Shown piece by piece: positions 7,540 through 14,182 of a stretch of 14,182 bases of DNA; positions within the stretch are counted from its first letter, which is position 1, and each line of letters starts with the position of its first letter. The translations under genes and the position numbers were made by a program. The stretch comes from Methanoregulaceae archaeon (GTDB lineage Archaea; Halobacteriota; Methanomicrobia; Methanomicrobiales; Methanospirillaceae), in the NCBI GenBank assembly GCA_028679405.1, contig JAJRBP010000138.1:1-14182 (forward strand), in the 5' to 3' direction. The notes beneath the pieces were generated by a model. That model was not told where the DNA came from, did no database searches, and worked only from the letters and a program-made list of their open reading frames with translations.

Positions 7540-7558
7540 GGTTTCCCGCGGGAAAACC
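7540..7558. repeat. Strong palindrome downstream of the ATPase gene
   Basis: TTTCCCGCGGGAAA (7542-7555) is a perfect 14-bp palindrome. It extends to GG...CC on both sides with one bulged A. It lies 19 nt after the ATPase stop and about 46 nt before the lipoprotein start, both on the minus strand. It could be a hairpin terminator or attenuator of the three-gene operon, or a dimeric repressor site for the lipoprotein gene. Only four T residues adjoin it. Confidence 0.5.
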
Positions 7559-7576
7559 GGGAGGGCCCTGGCGGTG

Positions 7577-8878
7577 TTAAAATTTCACTACCATGACCGC
7601 TTCCTCCTCCTCGCGAAGATCTCCCTTGAGGTGCCCGGTCTCGAACTCGTATGCCACCCAGGGGTCGTATTCCTCGTACAATTCGCATTTATCGAGGACA
7701 TCCACGAATTCCTTGAGGAATATCCTGGGAATGACATCGACACGCCCGGAGAATTTTTTCGTTACTTTCTGGATCATCGCACGGATGAACCGGTGGGAGA
7801 CGCGCTCACGGTCGATCTCCCCGTACGCGGACGAATACACGTCGCATACCTTGAGCGCGACCTTTTCGAGTTTCTGGACATCGAACTTCGACAGGATGAT
7901 CTGCGGCTGCCTGGGGTTCCGGAACCCTTCTCCCTGGACCACGCTGATCCGGTCGAAGAGCGAGGGGAGGGACCTTATCCCCTTCGGCCCCTCGAAGAAG
8001 GAGGGTGTGCCGGTCACGAGGAAATAGGTGTGGGGCATGCTTCCCCCGTCGAGGGCGTCGACGACCTGCTGGATCGCGGCATACCCCTTCTCCCGGGAGG
8101 CACGCTGGAGCGAGAGGGTCGACTCGACCTCGTCCACCGCGACTGCCAGGCCGCGGTATCCCGCACTCACCATGATGCTCACGAGCCCCCGGAGGAAGCA
8201 GAAGACCACGGTGTCGTCGATCTCGCCCCTGATCCCTGCCTTCTGCTTGAAGTCCCTGCCGATATTCGGTTCCCCGCTGATCCATCCGATCGCCGACTGG
8301 GCGAGCTGGAAGTTGCCCGCGTTATTCGCGCGGTAGTACGTCCGGATCGCAGCAGCAAGCGAACTGTTCACCTCGGAGATTCCCGCAAGAGCCGTCTCGA
8401 TCTCCTTCTCGGCCGCACGTTCGAGGGCTCCTTCGTCGAGATCACCACCGCCCGCCTGTATGATCCGTTCCTCGATCCCGAAGAGCCATGTATCGATGAT
8501 GGCCTTGGGGGCGTGCTCCTCGTCTCTTGTCCGGATCGTTGCACAGATCTGCTGGTAGAGTCCCTTCAGGCGGTGCAGCGGGGATGCGGAGGAGATCACC
8601 ACATGAGCGGTGACGAACCCGTTCGACCGGGCAAGTTCGAGGGACCTTGCAACAAGGAACGTCTTCCCGCTCCCGTAATCGCCACGGATGAACTTTATAT
8701 CCCCCCCGCCTTCCGCCACGTACTCGAGCTGCCGTGCGATCACGCCCTCCTCGACCTCGAGACCGACCGCGATGCGTTCGAGCCCTCCTGCAGGCACCGT
8801 CCCCCTGCGGAGTGCATTGATGATATTGATGCTCTCGAGCTTTTTCCCGCTGTCCGCAGGACTATCCGGTATACTCAT
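7577..8878 (-). CDS. BrxC/BrxD-type (DUF2791) P-loop ATPase
   Basis: This 433-aa cytosolic AAA-like ATPase resembles the BREX ATP-binding protein family, in particular the short BrxD type, in both length and motifs. The N terminus NIINALRRGTVPAGGLERIAVG (residues 18-39) is the family's characteristic lead-in. It is followed by Walker A GDYGSGKT (66-73), Walker B LAVAVDEVE with D249/E250, a sensor-1-like strand YFLVTGTPSFFEG (285-297), and PRIFLKEFVDVLD (384-396), which matches the C-terminal helical region of the family. Known BREX systems use such ATPases in phage defence with pglX, pglZ and others. None of those genes is in the window, so the role here is open. ATG 8878 has GGGAG upstream and overlaps the TPR gene by 17 bp, implying coupled production. 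Confidence 0.8.
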   Translation of the reverse strand: MSIPDSPADSGKKLESINIINALRRGTVPAGGLERIAVGLEVEEGVIARQLEYVAEGGGDIKFIRGDYGSGKTFLVARSLELARSNGFVTAHVVISSASPLHRLKGLYQQICATIRTRDEEHAPKAIIDTWLFGIEERIIQAGGGDLDEGALERAAEKEIETALAGISEVNSSLAAAIRTYYRANNAGNFQLAQSAIGWISGEPNIGRDFKQKAGIRGEIDDTVVFCFLRGLVSIMVSAGYRGLAVAVDEVESTLSLQRASREKGYAAIQQVVDALDGGSMPHTYFLVTGTPSFFEGPKGIRSLPSLFDRISVVQGEGFRNPRQPQIILSKFDVQKLEKVALKVCDVYSSAYGEIDRERVSHRFIRAMIQKVTKKFSGRVDVIPRIFLKEFVDVLDKCELYEEYDPWVAYEFETGHLKGDLREEEEAVMVVKF

Positions 8879-10661
8879 AGATCTCTCCCTGTTCCCCTGT
8901 TCCTTTCTTCCTGATCACGGATCGCCCCTGGGAGGCAGCCTTCCTGATCAGCCTGTTCATCACGCCGACGACCCTCCTCGTCCCGAGCAGCGTCCGGAGG
9001 TCCATCTCGGTCGCCTGCCGGTGACGTACCAGAAATTCCACGATCTGCAGTTCTGTCCCGTCGAGGTCGCGGAGGGGGGTCGCCTCGGCCTTCGACCGTT
9101 CGGTCCCCGGACCGGCCGAATGAAGCGCCGGTATCAGCCCGTCGACCACGGCCTGCTCCTTGCACGAAACAAGGATCGTCAGGAAGTCTCCCGGGCGGAT
9201 CGAGGTTGCATACGTGGGGATTACATCGAGGCCCCGGAGGCAGTACTGCTTGCAGCGATGGAAATCACCGGTGGAGAACGCCTCTGTCGCAGCGATCAGG
9301 AGCGTGACCGAGAGGATCTCGAGCCCTTCAGATCCCAGCGCCGCGATCCCCCCGGTGAGGCGTTCGAGAAGCCTTGCAACGAGACGGCTCATCACCGGTG
9401 CCTGCCCGGGGAATTCCCCTATGACCGCCCCCACGCGCACGATATCGCGGGTCTTCCTGCAGTTGTTCAGGACGTAGAGAAGGACCTTCTCGCACTCGGT
9501 ATGGTCCCTGATCCTGAAGAGGAACCTCGCGTATTCGATGCCTCCCTGGAGAAAATCACTCCGGTAGGCCCGGTAGTAATAGGCTCTCGCCTCGGCGGTC
9601 TCGCCGGTCCGTTCGAGGAAACGGGCGGCAGCGAGGAGACATGCCACATGCGAGCCCGCATTCATCAGGGCGAGAAATCTCCCGGAACATTCCCGTATCG
9701 TATAGTGGGTCAGGAGAAAGTCCCCGTAGGAGACGAGCACGCGCCCGAGAAGCCGGTCGTCCCCGGTGGAGGTGAGGAGATCGCCGATGAGGGAGAGGTA
9801 CTCTGCATCCGCCTCTTCCCTCCGGTTGAGGGAGGCAAGGATCTCGCACCTGCAGAGGCGGGACCCGGGCGAGGGGTGCAGAGAAAGGAGGGTTCCCGAA
9901 ATCCCGAGCGCGTCCTCGTGCCGGCCCTGGTCCCTGAGGAATCGCACAAAGTCCAGGAGGATGTACCGGTCGGGCCTGTCGGCGAGTGCAGACCGGTATT
10001 CAGGTTCGGCAGCAGACGGCTGTAACCGCGCGAGGGTCGCGAGGTACCGCCTCCGGAATGCCGGTTCCCCGCCGGCACGGAACTCTCTCTGCGCCAGTGT
10101 GGACGCGAGGCTGAACTGCCCTGAGGCGGAGAGCGCATCGAGATACTCGATGCAGACCTGCTCCCGCAACGGTGACTTCTCATATGCCCGGACCGCTTCT
10201 GCCGCCCTGCCCGTCCTTGCGAGGGCATTCACAAGGTGCCGCACGTCCTCTTCAGACCGGCTCTTTGCCGTCAGGCGTTCGAGGACAGGGGCAGCTCTCC
10301 TCCAGTCGCCGCGCGATACCAGGAAACGGGCGAGGTTCCGGAGTGCATCGAGGTTTGCGGGGTCGAGGAGCGCTGCCCGCTCGTAGAAAAGGGCCGCTTC
10401 CTCGTCTCCCCTCTTCTCGAGGATCTTTGCGAGGTAACTATGGACATGGCTCGAATCCGGCATCCGTCTTGCAAGGTCGCGGAAATGGAGTTCGGCCTGG
10501 TCGTACTCCTGGAGCTGGTAGAGGTTGGTTGCGGCAAGGACCAGCATCGACGGATCCCCGCTCTCTCCGGAGAGGCCCCGGCAGAGGTCCAGGGACTCCT
10601 GGTACTTTCCCTCCTCGAAGAGCGCGAAAGCCCGGGACCGTTTTTCGTCCCCTCCGGTCAT
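8862..10661 (-). CDS. TPR-repeat protein with C-terminal winged-helix domain
   Basis: This 599-aa soluble protein is mostly helical repeats. Tetratricopeptide-like units are readable at about residues 10-30, 38-67, 72-101, 106-131 and 139-162 (for example YDQAELHFRDLARRMPDS and DEEAALFYERAALLDPAN). More degenerate units continue to about 480. Residues 531-599 form a winged-helix-like domain: DGTELQIVEFLVRHRQ, then ATEMDLRTLLGTRRVVGVMNRL as the likely recognition helix-turn-helix, then an RKKGTGEQGEIYEY wing. TPRs bind protein partners; the tail could bind DNA or another protein. The start at 10661 overlaps the glycosyltransferase stop by 4 bp and has GGAGG 9 nt upstream. The gene end overlaps the ATPase start. 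I infer that it is the ATPase's partner or regulator. Confidence 0.85.
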   Translation of the reverse strand: MTGGDEKRSRAFALFEEGKYQESLDLCRGLSGESGDPSMLVLAATNLYQLQEYDQAELHFRDLARRMPDSSHVHSYLAKILEKRGDEEAALFYERAALLDPANLDALRNLARFLVSRGDWRRAAPVLERLTAKSRSEEDVRHLVNALARTGRAAEAVRAYEKSPLREQVCIEYLDALSASGQFSLASTLAQREFRAGGEPAFRRRYLATLARLQPSAAEPEYRSALADRPDRYILLDFVRFLRDQGRHEDALGISGTLLSLHPSPGSRLCRCEILASLNRREEADAEYLSLIGDLLTSTGDDRLLGRVLVSYGDFLLTHYTIRECSGRFLALMNAGSHVACLLAAARFLERTGETAEARAYYYRAYRSDFLQGGIEYARFLFRIRDHTECEKVLLYVLNNCRKTRDIVRVGAVIGEFPGQAPVMSRLVARLLERLTGGIAALGSEGLEILSVTLLIAATEAFSTGDFHRCKQYCLRGLDVIPTYATSIRPGDFLTILVSCKEQAVVDGLIPALHSAGPGTERSKAEATPLRDLDGTELQIVEFLVRHRQATEMDLRTLLGTRRVVGVMNRLIRKAASQGRSVIRKKGTGEQGEIYEYTG

Positions 10662-11380
10662 GGTGACAGCCCTCCTGCCCTCACCCTGAGGAGGCCGGCG
10701 AACATCCTGAGTACGTCACGTGTCCTGACCCTCGAGCCCTGCATGTCATGCCATGCGAGCGGGACTTCCTCGATCCGGAAACCTTCCGACCGCATCCTCC
10801 AGAGGAGCTCGACGTCGAACTCGAATCCTGTTGCATTCACCATGTCGATGACCGCGTCGACCGCCGCCTTCCGGAAGACCTTTGCCCCGCACTGGGTATC
10901 GTGGAACGGCATCGCAAAGAGGGCCCGGACGATAAGGTTGAACCCCCTGCTCTGTGCCCTGCGCACGATACCCTGGCGCACGTGGAGCGTCGCCCCGTCC
11001 ACCCAGCGGGAGCCGATCGCGCCGTCCGCATGACCGAGGTGGCGGAAAAGCCGCTCCATCTCGCGAAGGGAGGTGGATCCATCGGCGTCCACGTAGCCGG
11101 TGAAGGCCGTGCGGCTTTCTTTCAGTCCTTCCCTGATCGCACCCCCTTTCCCGAGTCGCGAGGGGAATTCCAGGCATGTTATCGGCAGGCCGGGATGAGT
11201 TGAGGAGAACTGCCTCACACGTTCCGCTGTCCGGTCGGCACCGTCGAACACGAATATGATCCTGCACCTCGTTTCCGGAAGCTCGGCCAGAAGCTTTCCA
11301 ATCCGGGCCTCCTCGTTGTATGCGGGAATTACGAGGGTGCAGTCCTGCACTTCGGGCTCTTCCGGATGGAGTTGTTGCAT
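10658..11380 (-). CDS. Dolichyl-phosphate sugar synthase-like glycosyltransferase (GT2)
   Basis: From ATG 11380 the protein is 240 aa. AGGAG lies 5 nt upstream, and a TATA-like element at 11444-11451 sits inside the longer frame that begins at 11470, which rules against that earlier start. GT-A features are CTLVIPAYNEEARIGKLL (14-31), IIFVFDGADRTAE (41-53), RLGKGGAIREG (75-85), YVDADGSTS with D98/D100, GSRW (123-126), FNLIVRALFAMPFHDTQCGAKVF with DTQCG at 161-165, and GFEFDVELLWR (185-195). This combination matches ALG5/DPM1-like enzymes that transfer glucose or mannose to dolichyl or polyprenyl phosphate on the cytosolic face of the membrane. No C-terminal membrane segments are present. It leads the operon with the TPR protein and the ATPase. 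Confidence 0.85.
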   Translation of the reverse strand: MQQLHPEEPEVQDCTLVIPAYNEEARIGKLLAELPETRCRIIFVFDGADRTAERVRQFSSTHPGLPITCLEFPSRLGKGGAIREGLKESRTAFTGYVDADGSTSLREMERLFRHLGHADGAIGSRWVDGATLHVRQGIVRRAQSRGFNLIVRALFAMPFHDTQCGAKVFRKAAVDAVIDMVNATGFEFDVELLWRMRSEGFRIEEVPLAWHDMQGSRVRTRDVLRMFAGLLRVRAGGLSP

Positions 11381-11443
11381 GGGATCTCCTGGATTTCCGC
11401 CGGCCTTCGTGGACCTTCCCGGGTTGGATATGCCGGATTTCAA

Positions 11444-11451
11444 GGTTATAG
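11444..11451 (-). promoter_or_regulatory. Candidate TATA box for the glycosyltransferase-TPR-ATPase operon
   Basis: On the minus strand this reads CTATAACC. With the usual archaeal spacing transcription would begin near 11422, giving a leader of about 42 nt that includes the AGGAG site before ATG 11380. It lies between the terminator of the 76-aa gene and the operon, which is where a promoter is needed. Confidence 0.45.
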
Positions 11452-11484
11452 ACGAATTCCTGCAGTACAATACGGCATCTTTAC

Positions 11485-11490
11485 AAAAAA
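11485..11490 (-). terminator. Oligo-T terminator of the 76-aa gene
   Basis: On the minus strand the stop codon at 11493-11495 is followed 2 nt later by six T residues (TAACGTTTTTTG). This fits archaeal oligo-T termination and separates the small gene from the glycosyltransferase operon downstream on the same strand. Confidence 0.5.
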
Positions 11491-11492
11491 CG

Positions 11493-11723
11493 TTACTGAT
11501 GGCCGGTGCAATGGAGCCGGAGCGCCGTGTCGCGCCGGTACTTCTCGGCGATCATGAGTGCCGTCGCCTTCAGTGCCTGGTGCTCTTCCCTGCAACTCTC
11601 CGGGGGTGGCGCGTTGCGGAGGATCGACGAGGTGTTCTCGGTCACCTGGATCAGCTCCGTGGCGATCACCGCGTTCAGCCAGACGAGGTCCTGCAGCATC
11701 TCCTTGATCTCTTCGGATTGCAT
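11493..11723 (-). CDS. Small helical protein of unknown function
   Basis: This 76-aa acidic to neutral protein has two predicted helices: residues 1-35 (SEEIKEMLQDLVWLNAVIATELIQV) and 44-68 (REEHQALKATALMIAEKYRR), joined by a Pro-rich turn (NAPPPES). The amphipathic spacing suggests a helical hairpin or small oligomer. I do not recognise the family. Support for a real gene comes from the coherent composition, the oligo-T run directly after the stop, and a divergent promoter shared with the next gene. No clear ribosome site precedes ATG 11723. It could still be a spurious frame in a GC-rich gap. Confidence 0.6.
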   Translation of the reverse strand: MQSEEIKEMLQDLVWLNAVIATELIQVTENTSSILRNAPPPESCREEHQALKATALMIAEKYRRDTALRLHCTGHQ

Positions 11724-11770
11724 GAGGGAAACGTGGGATCCGATCCGTGATAGGCCCTCCGGACCGGGAA

Positions 11771-11778
11771 CTATAGAT
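11771..11778. promoter_or_regulatory. Shared divergent TATA-like element
   Basis: CTATAGAT contains the self-complementary core CTATAG. In the plus direction it would start transcription near 11800, only a few nt before ATG 11804 of the thioesterase, which has no ribosome site, so that mRNA may be nearly leaderless. In the minus direction it would start near 11748, about 25 nt before the 76-aa gene. It is the only AT-rich element in the 80-bp gap. Confidence 0.45.
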
Positions 11779-11803
11779 ACCCTGCCGGTTCAAATCTTGG
11801 TTT

Positions 11804-12223
11804 ATGCATTATCTGGAGCGGATCCGCGAGGAGGGCCGGGACGCAAACCCGTTCTTCCGTCTCATGGGGGTCGGGGTGGACCACGTGGAGAAAGGGACGG
11901 CGACGATAAGGATGACGGTCCGGCCGGACATGCAGAACGGCGAGGGGTTTTTGCAGGGCGGGATGTTCACCGCCCTTGCCGACGAGGCGATGGCACTTGC
12001 GATCTACTCGGTCCTCGAGCACGGGGAGACCATCGCAACTATTACGGAATCGACCTCGTTCCTGAAGGGGATCAGGGAAGGAACGGTGACTGCAGAGGGT
12101 ATCGTGGTAAGGAAGGGAAGGAGGGTTGTCTTTGCCGAGGGCATCGTACGTACCAGGAGAGACGGGGGCGAGGTCGTTCTCTCCAAAACGACTGCCGCCT
12201 ATGCCCTGACCAGGTCGGGATGA
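11804..12223 (+). CDS. PaaI-like hotdog-fold thioesterase (QGG variant)
   Basis: This 139-aa cytosolic hotdog protein is expected to hydrolyse an acyl-CoA or aryl-CoA thioester. The active-site segment NGEGFLQGGMFTALADEAMA (residues 45-64) carries Gln51-Gly-Gly in place of the His-Gly-Gly seen in the other thioesterase in this window, followed by D60/E61. A Gln before Gly-Gly with a downstream acidic residue is known in part of the superfamily, for example Arthrobacter-type 4-hydroxybenzoyl-CoA thioesterase, so this is probably a functional variant. The remaining strands (ATITESTSFLKGIREGTVTAEG, VVFAEGIVRTR) fit the fold. It stands alone on the plus strand, divergent from the 76-aa gene. No ribosome site precedes the ATG. 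Confidence 0.85.
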   Translation: MHYLERIREEGRDANPFFRLMGVGVDHVEKGTATIRMTVRPDMQNGEGFLQGGMFTALADEAMALAIYSVLEHGETIATITESTSFLKGIREGTVTAEGIVVRKGRRVVFAEGIVRTRRDGGEVVLSKTTAAYALTRSG

Positions 12224-12603
12224 AACTGCCCCGCACCTGGACGACCGTCTCCGGGAAAAGATACGATCGGAATCATTTTTTCATCCTTTCTGCCCGCGGC
12301 TTTGTGATGCGGCATCGCCCTCTCCCCAGCTGACTGAGCTGATAATTTGCGTTCTTTCCGAGCCTTCGGTACAGGCTCTTGTTCCGGTGTCCTGTATCCA
12401 CATGGGCTTCTGGTCCGGGGACGGATATGCGGCCCGGAGAGGTCCGGAAACGGATCTGCAGGAGCAATTGGATCACCCGGCATATCTCCCGTTTTTCCGG
12501 CAACAGTTGTATCGTGACGTATGACTCCCGTCCTGCCCGGAACAAAGAATAATCAGAGCAGCAGGACCATATTGTACTGACAAGGACGTGTGGGGAATCA
12601 GGT
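12224..12603. other. 380-bp gene-free region upstream of pyrG
   Basis: No convincing coding frame exists. The minus-strand frames across it have odd composition and run antisense into the neighbouring genes. It holds six T residues at 12276-12281, a likely terminator for the thioesterase 53 nt upstream. It also holds small stems: cagct/agctg (12327-12341), gagcc/ggctc (12360-12378) and tacagg/cctgta (12370-12396), the last two mutually exclusive. At 12434-12447 is a 14-nt match to the hairpin at 3378-3391. A weak CATATTG at 12569-12575 could be the TATA element of pyrG. Confidence 0.5.
12276..12281 (+). terminator. Probable oligo-T terminator after the second thioesterase
   Basis: Six consecutive T residues lie 52 nt after the thioesterase stop codon, in the non-coding gap before pyrG. 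They are consistent with archaeal oligo-T termination. No strong hairpin precedes them. Confidence 0.35.
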
Positions 12604-14182
12604 GTGAAGTACATTTTTATCACAGGGGGTGTGATGAGCGGCCTCGGGAAGGGGATTACCGCCGCATCCATCGGCAGGATCCTCAAGAACCGGGGCTATC
12701 ACGTCACCGCGGTCAAGATCGACCCGTATCTGAATATCGATGCAGGGACCATGAACCCCGGCCAGCACGGGGAGGTCTTCGTCCTCTCGGACGGGGGTGA
12801 GGTTGACCTCGACCTTGGAAATTACGAACGGTTCCTCGATATCGAGCTCACTGCGTCGCACAACATCACGACCGGGAAGGTATACAGGACCGTGATCGAG
12901 ATGGAGCGGCGGGGGAACTTCCTCGGGGAGACGGTCCAGATCATCCCGCACATCACCGACCAGATCAAGGCCTGCATCAGGAAGGCTGCCGAGGAGGAGG
13001 GACAGGGAGGCAGCGTACCCGAGGTCTGCCTGGTCGAGGTCGGGGGAACGGTGGGAGATATCGAGAGCATGCCGTTTCTCGAGGCGGTCCGCCAGATGCG
13101 GGGGGAGCTCGATGAGAACGAGACGGTCCTCGTGCACGTGACGCTGATCCCGAAAGATACCATGGGCGACCTCAAGACGAAACCCACCCAGCACTCGGTG
13201 AAGGCGCTCCGTGAACTCGGCCTCTATGCCGATATCATCGTAGGGCGGAGCGACCGGCCGATAGGTCCCCATACCAAGCGGAAAATCTCCGCGTTCTGCG
13301 ACCTCCCGATCCAGGACGTGATCAGTGCTGCCACTGTCCCGGATATCTATCTCGTTCCGATGGAGATGGAACGGGAAGGCCTGGCTGATTCCCTCTCCCG
13401 TCATCTCGCGCTGGACAGGAGGGAGGTGAAGAACGACTGGTACGAGCACGTGAACAAGCCCTACACCGGCGAGGTCAGGATCGCGATCGTGAGCAAGTAC
13501 GGGATCGAGGACGTATATCTCAGCATCAAGGAGGCGCTGAAGCACGCGGGAAGGGAGCTTGGAACCGAGCCGAAGATCAGCTGGCTCGATGCGGAGCGCT
13601 TCGAGACGAACAGCCTCTCGTCGTTCGACGGCGTGCTTGTCCCCGGGGGTTTCGGGCACCGTGGCATCGAGGGAAAGATCGCCGCGATCCGGACTGCGCG
13701 GACCGGGAACATCCCCTATCTCGGCTTATGCCTGGGCTTCCAGATGGCGGTGGTCGAGTACGCGAGGAATGTCCTCGGCTGGCAGAACGCGACCAGCGCA
13801 GAGTTCGGCGAGGGCAGGCACGTGGTCGCGATCCTCCCCGAACAGCAGCAGGTGAACGATCTCGGGGGGACGATGAGGCTTGGGAACTACCCGGTCTCGG
13901 TCCGCGAAGGGACCCTCGCGTTTCGCCTGTACGGGCAGGGCGAGATCACGGAGCGGCACAGGCACCGGTACGAGGTGGACCCCGCCTCGGTAAAGGCACT
14001 TGAGAAGGCAGGGCTGGTCTTCTCGGGAAATAACGGGAACAGGATGGAAATCTGCGAGATCCCGGGCCACCCGTTCTTCCTCGCGACCCAGTTCCACCCC
14101 GAGTTCAGGTCACGGCCGACAAGGCCGTCCCCGCCATTCATCGGCTTCATGGAAGCATGCGGGGCGCGTCGATCCGGAAGGG
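12604..14182 (+). CDS. pyrG: CTP synthase (glutamine-hydrolysing), 3' end cut by window edge
   Basis: The reading frame is open from GTG 12604 to the last base, giving 526 codons; family members are about 525-550 aa, so only the last few residues are missing. CTP synthase converts UTP, ATP and glutamine to CTP in the cytosol. The N-terminal synthetase domain has [21 protein letters not shown] (from residue 2; P-loop SGLGKGI about 12-18), [23 protein letters not shown] (38-60) and [13 protein letters not shown] (66-78). The C-terminal class I glutamine amidotransferase domain has VPGGFGHRG, the nucleophile elbow GLCLGFQ with Cys376, and QFHPE with His498 and Glu500, so the triad is complete. 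The start is set by the conserved N terminus MKYIFITGG; an AGGT motif lies just before the GTG. It is preceded by a 380-bp non-coding region. Confidence 0.97.
   Translation, partial: MKYIFITGGVMSGLGKGITAASIGRILKNRGYHVTAVKIDPYLNIDAGTMNPGQHGEVFVLSDGGEVDLDLGNYERFLDIELTASHNITTGKVYRTVIEMERRGNFLGETVQIIPHITDQIKACIRKAAEEEGQGGSVPEVCLVEVGGTVGDIESMPFLEAVRQMRGELDENETVLVHVTLIPKDTMGDLKTKPTQHSVKALRELGLYADIIVGRSDRPIGPHTKRKISAFCDLPIQDVISAATVPDIYLVPMEMEREGLADSLSRHLALDRREVKNDWYEHVNKPYTGEVRIAIVSKYGIEDVYLSIKEALKHAGRELGTEPKISWLDAERFETNSLSSFDGVLVPGGFGHRGIEGKIAAIRTARTGNIPYLGLCLGFQMAVVEYARNVLGWQNATSAEFGEGRHVVAILPEQQQVNDLGGTMRLGNYPVSVREGTLAFRLYGQGEITERHRHRYEVDPASVKALEKAGLVFSGNNGNRMEICEIPGHPFFLATQFHPEFRSRPTRPSPPFIGFMEACGARRSGR

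Noticed and set aside
7574..8914. Long plus-strand open frame (446 aa) opposite the ATPase gene
   Set aside because: It mirrors the ATPase codons; the minus-strand product has clear Walker motifs, so this is an antisense shadow of GC-rich coding DNA.
8688..10025. Long plus-strand open frame (445 aa) opposite the TPR gene
   Set aside because: Pro/Arg/Gly/Glu-rich translation without domains; antisense shadow of the TPR gene.
7577..10661. A full BREX phage-defence locus
   Set aside because: Only a BrxD-like ATPase is present; no pglX, pglZ, brxA, brxB, brxL or helicase gene is visible on either side within the window.
11381..11470. N-terminal extension of the lipid-sugar transferase to ATG 11470
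   Set aside because: The extra 30 residues are not family-like, the TATA-like element lies inside them, and AGGAG precedes the internal ATG at 11380.
12273..12686. Minus-strand open frame (137 aa) in the gap before pyrG
   Set aside because: It runs antisense into pyrG, has an odd composition, no ribosome site and no recognised domain; a decayed gene was considered but nothing supports it.
12598..13659. Minus-strand open frame (353 aa) across pyrG
   Set aside because: The plus strand encodes an intact CTP synthase with all catalytic residues.

Overview
The window looks like a GC-rich (roughly 60%) euryarchaeal chromosome, most likely a methanogen of the order Methanomicrobiales. This rests on archaeal-type signals: Shine-Dalgarno motifs complementary to the 16S 3' end, TATA-like elements at archaeal spacing, oligo-T terminators, GTG starts in ATGA/GTGA overlaps, and lipobox proteins with a Thr/Pro linker. 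It also rests on the general style of the proteins. No methanogenesis gene lies in the window, so the taxon is an inference.

Layout, left to right. (1) Minus strand, 1-3249: a branched-chain amino-acid type (HAAT family) ABC importer. It has a lipoprotein binding protein (livK-like), then two permeases (livH-like, livM-like), and probably the first codons of the next gene at the left edge. (2) 3250-3586: a 337-bp divergent intergenic region with a hairpin and conflicting start and promoter signals. (3) Plus strand, 3587-6990: a tightly coupled cassette of an NAD(P)-binding/FAD amine-oxidase-like flavoprotein, a GT4 glycosyltransferase, a GT2 glycosyltransferase and a PaaI-type hotdog thioesterase. 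The first three overlap by 4 bp each. This suggests surface glycan or glycolipid assembly. (4) Convergent with it, 6997-7494 minus: a small lipoprotein with a Thr/Pro-rich linker, separated by an apparent bidirectional oligo-T terminator. (5) Minus strand, 7577-11380: a three-gene operon of a dolichyl-phosphate-sugar-synthase-like GT2, a 599-aa TPR protein ending in a winged helix, and a BrxC/BrxD-type (DUF2791) P-loop ATPase. The genes overlap by 4 and 17 bp. No other BREX gene is present. (6) 11493-12223: a divergent pair, a 76-aa helical protein (minus) and a second hotdog thioesterase (plus), sharing a small promoter region. (7) 12224-12603: a 380-bp gene-free stretch with several inverted repeats. 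It is followed by pyrG (CTP synthase), which runs off the right edge a few codons before its expected end.

The most unusual content is the TPR/winged-helix plus BrxD-like ATPase pair. It is translationally coupled, sits outside any BREX locus and is led by a lipid-sugar transferase. The flavoprotein-GT4-GT2-thioesterase cassette is the second most interesting unit. I see no CRISPR array, insertion sequence, rRNA or tRNA.
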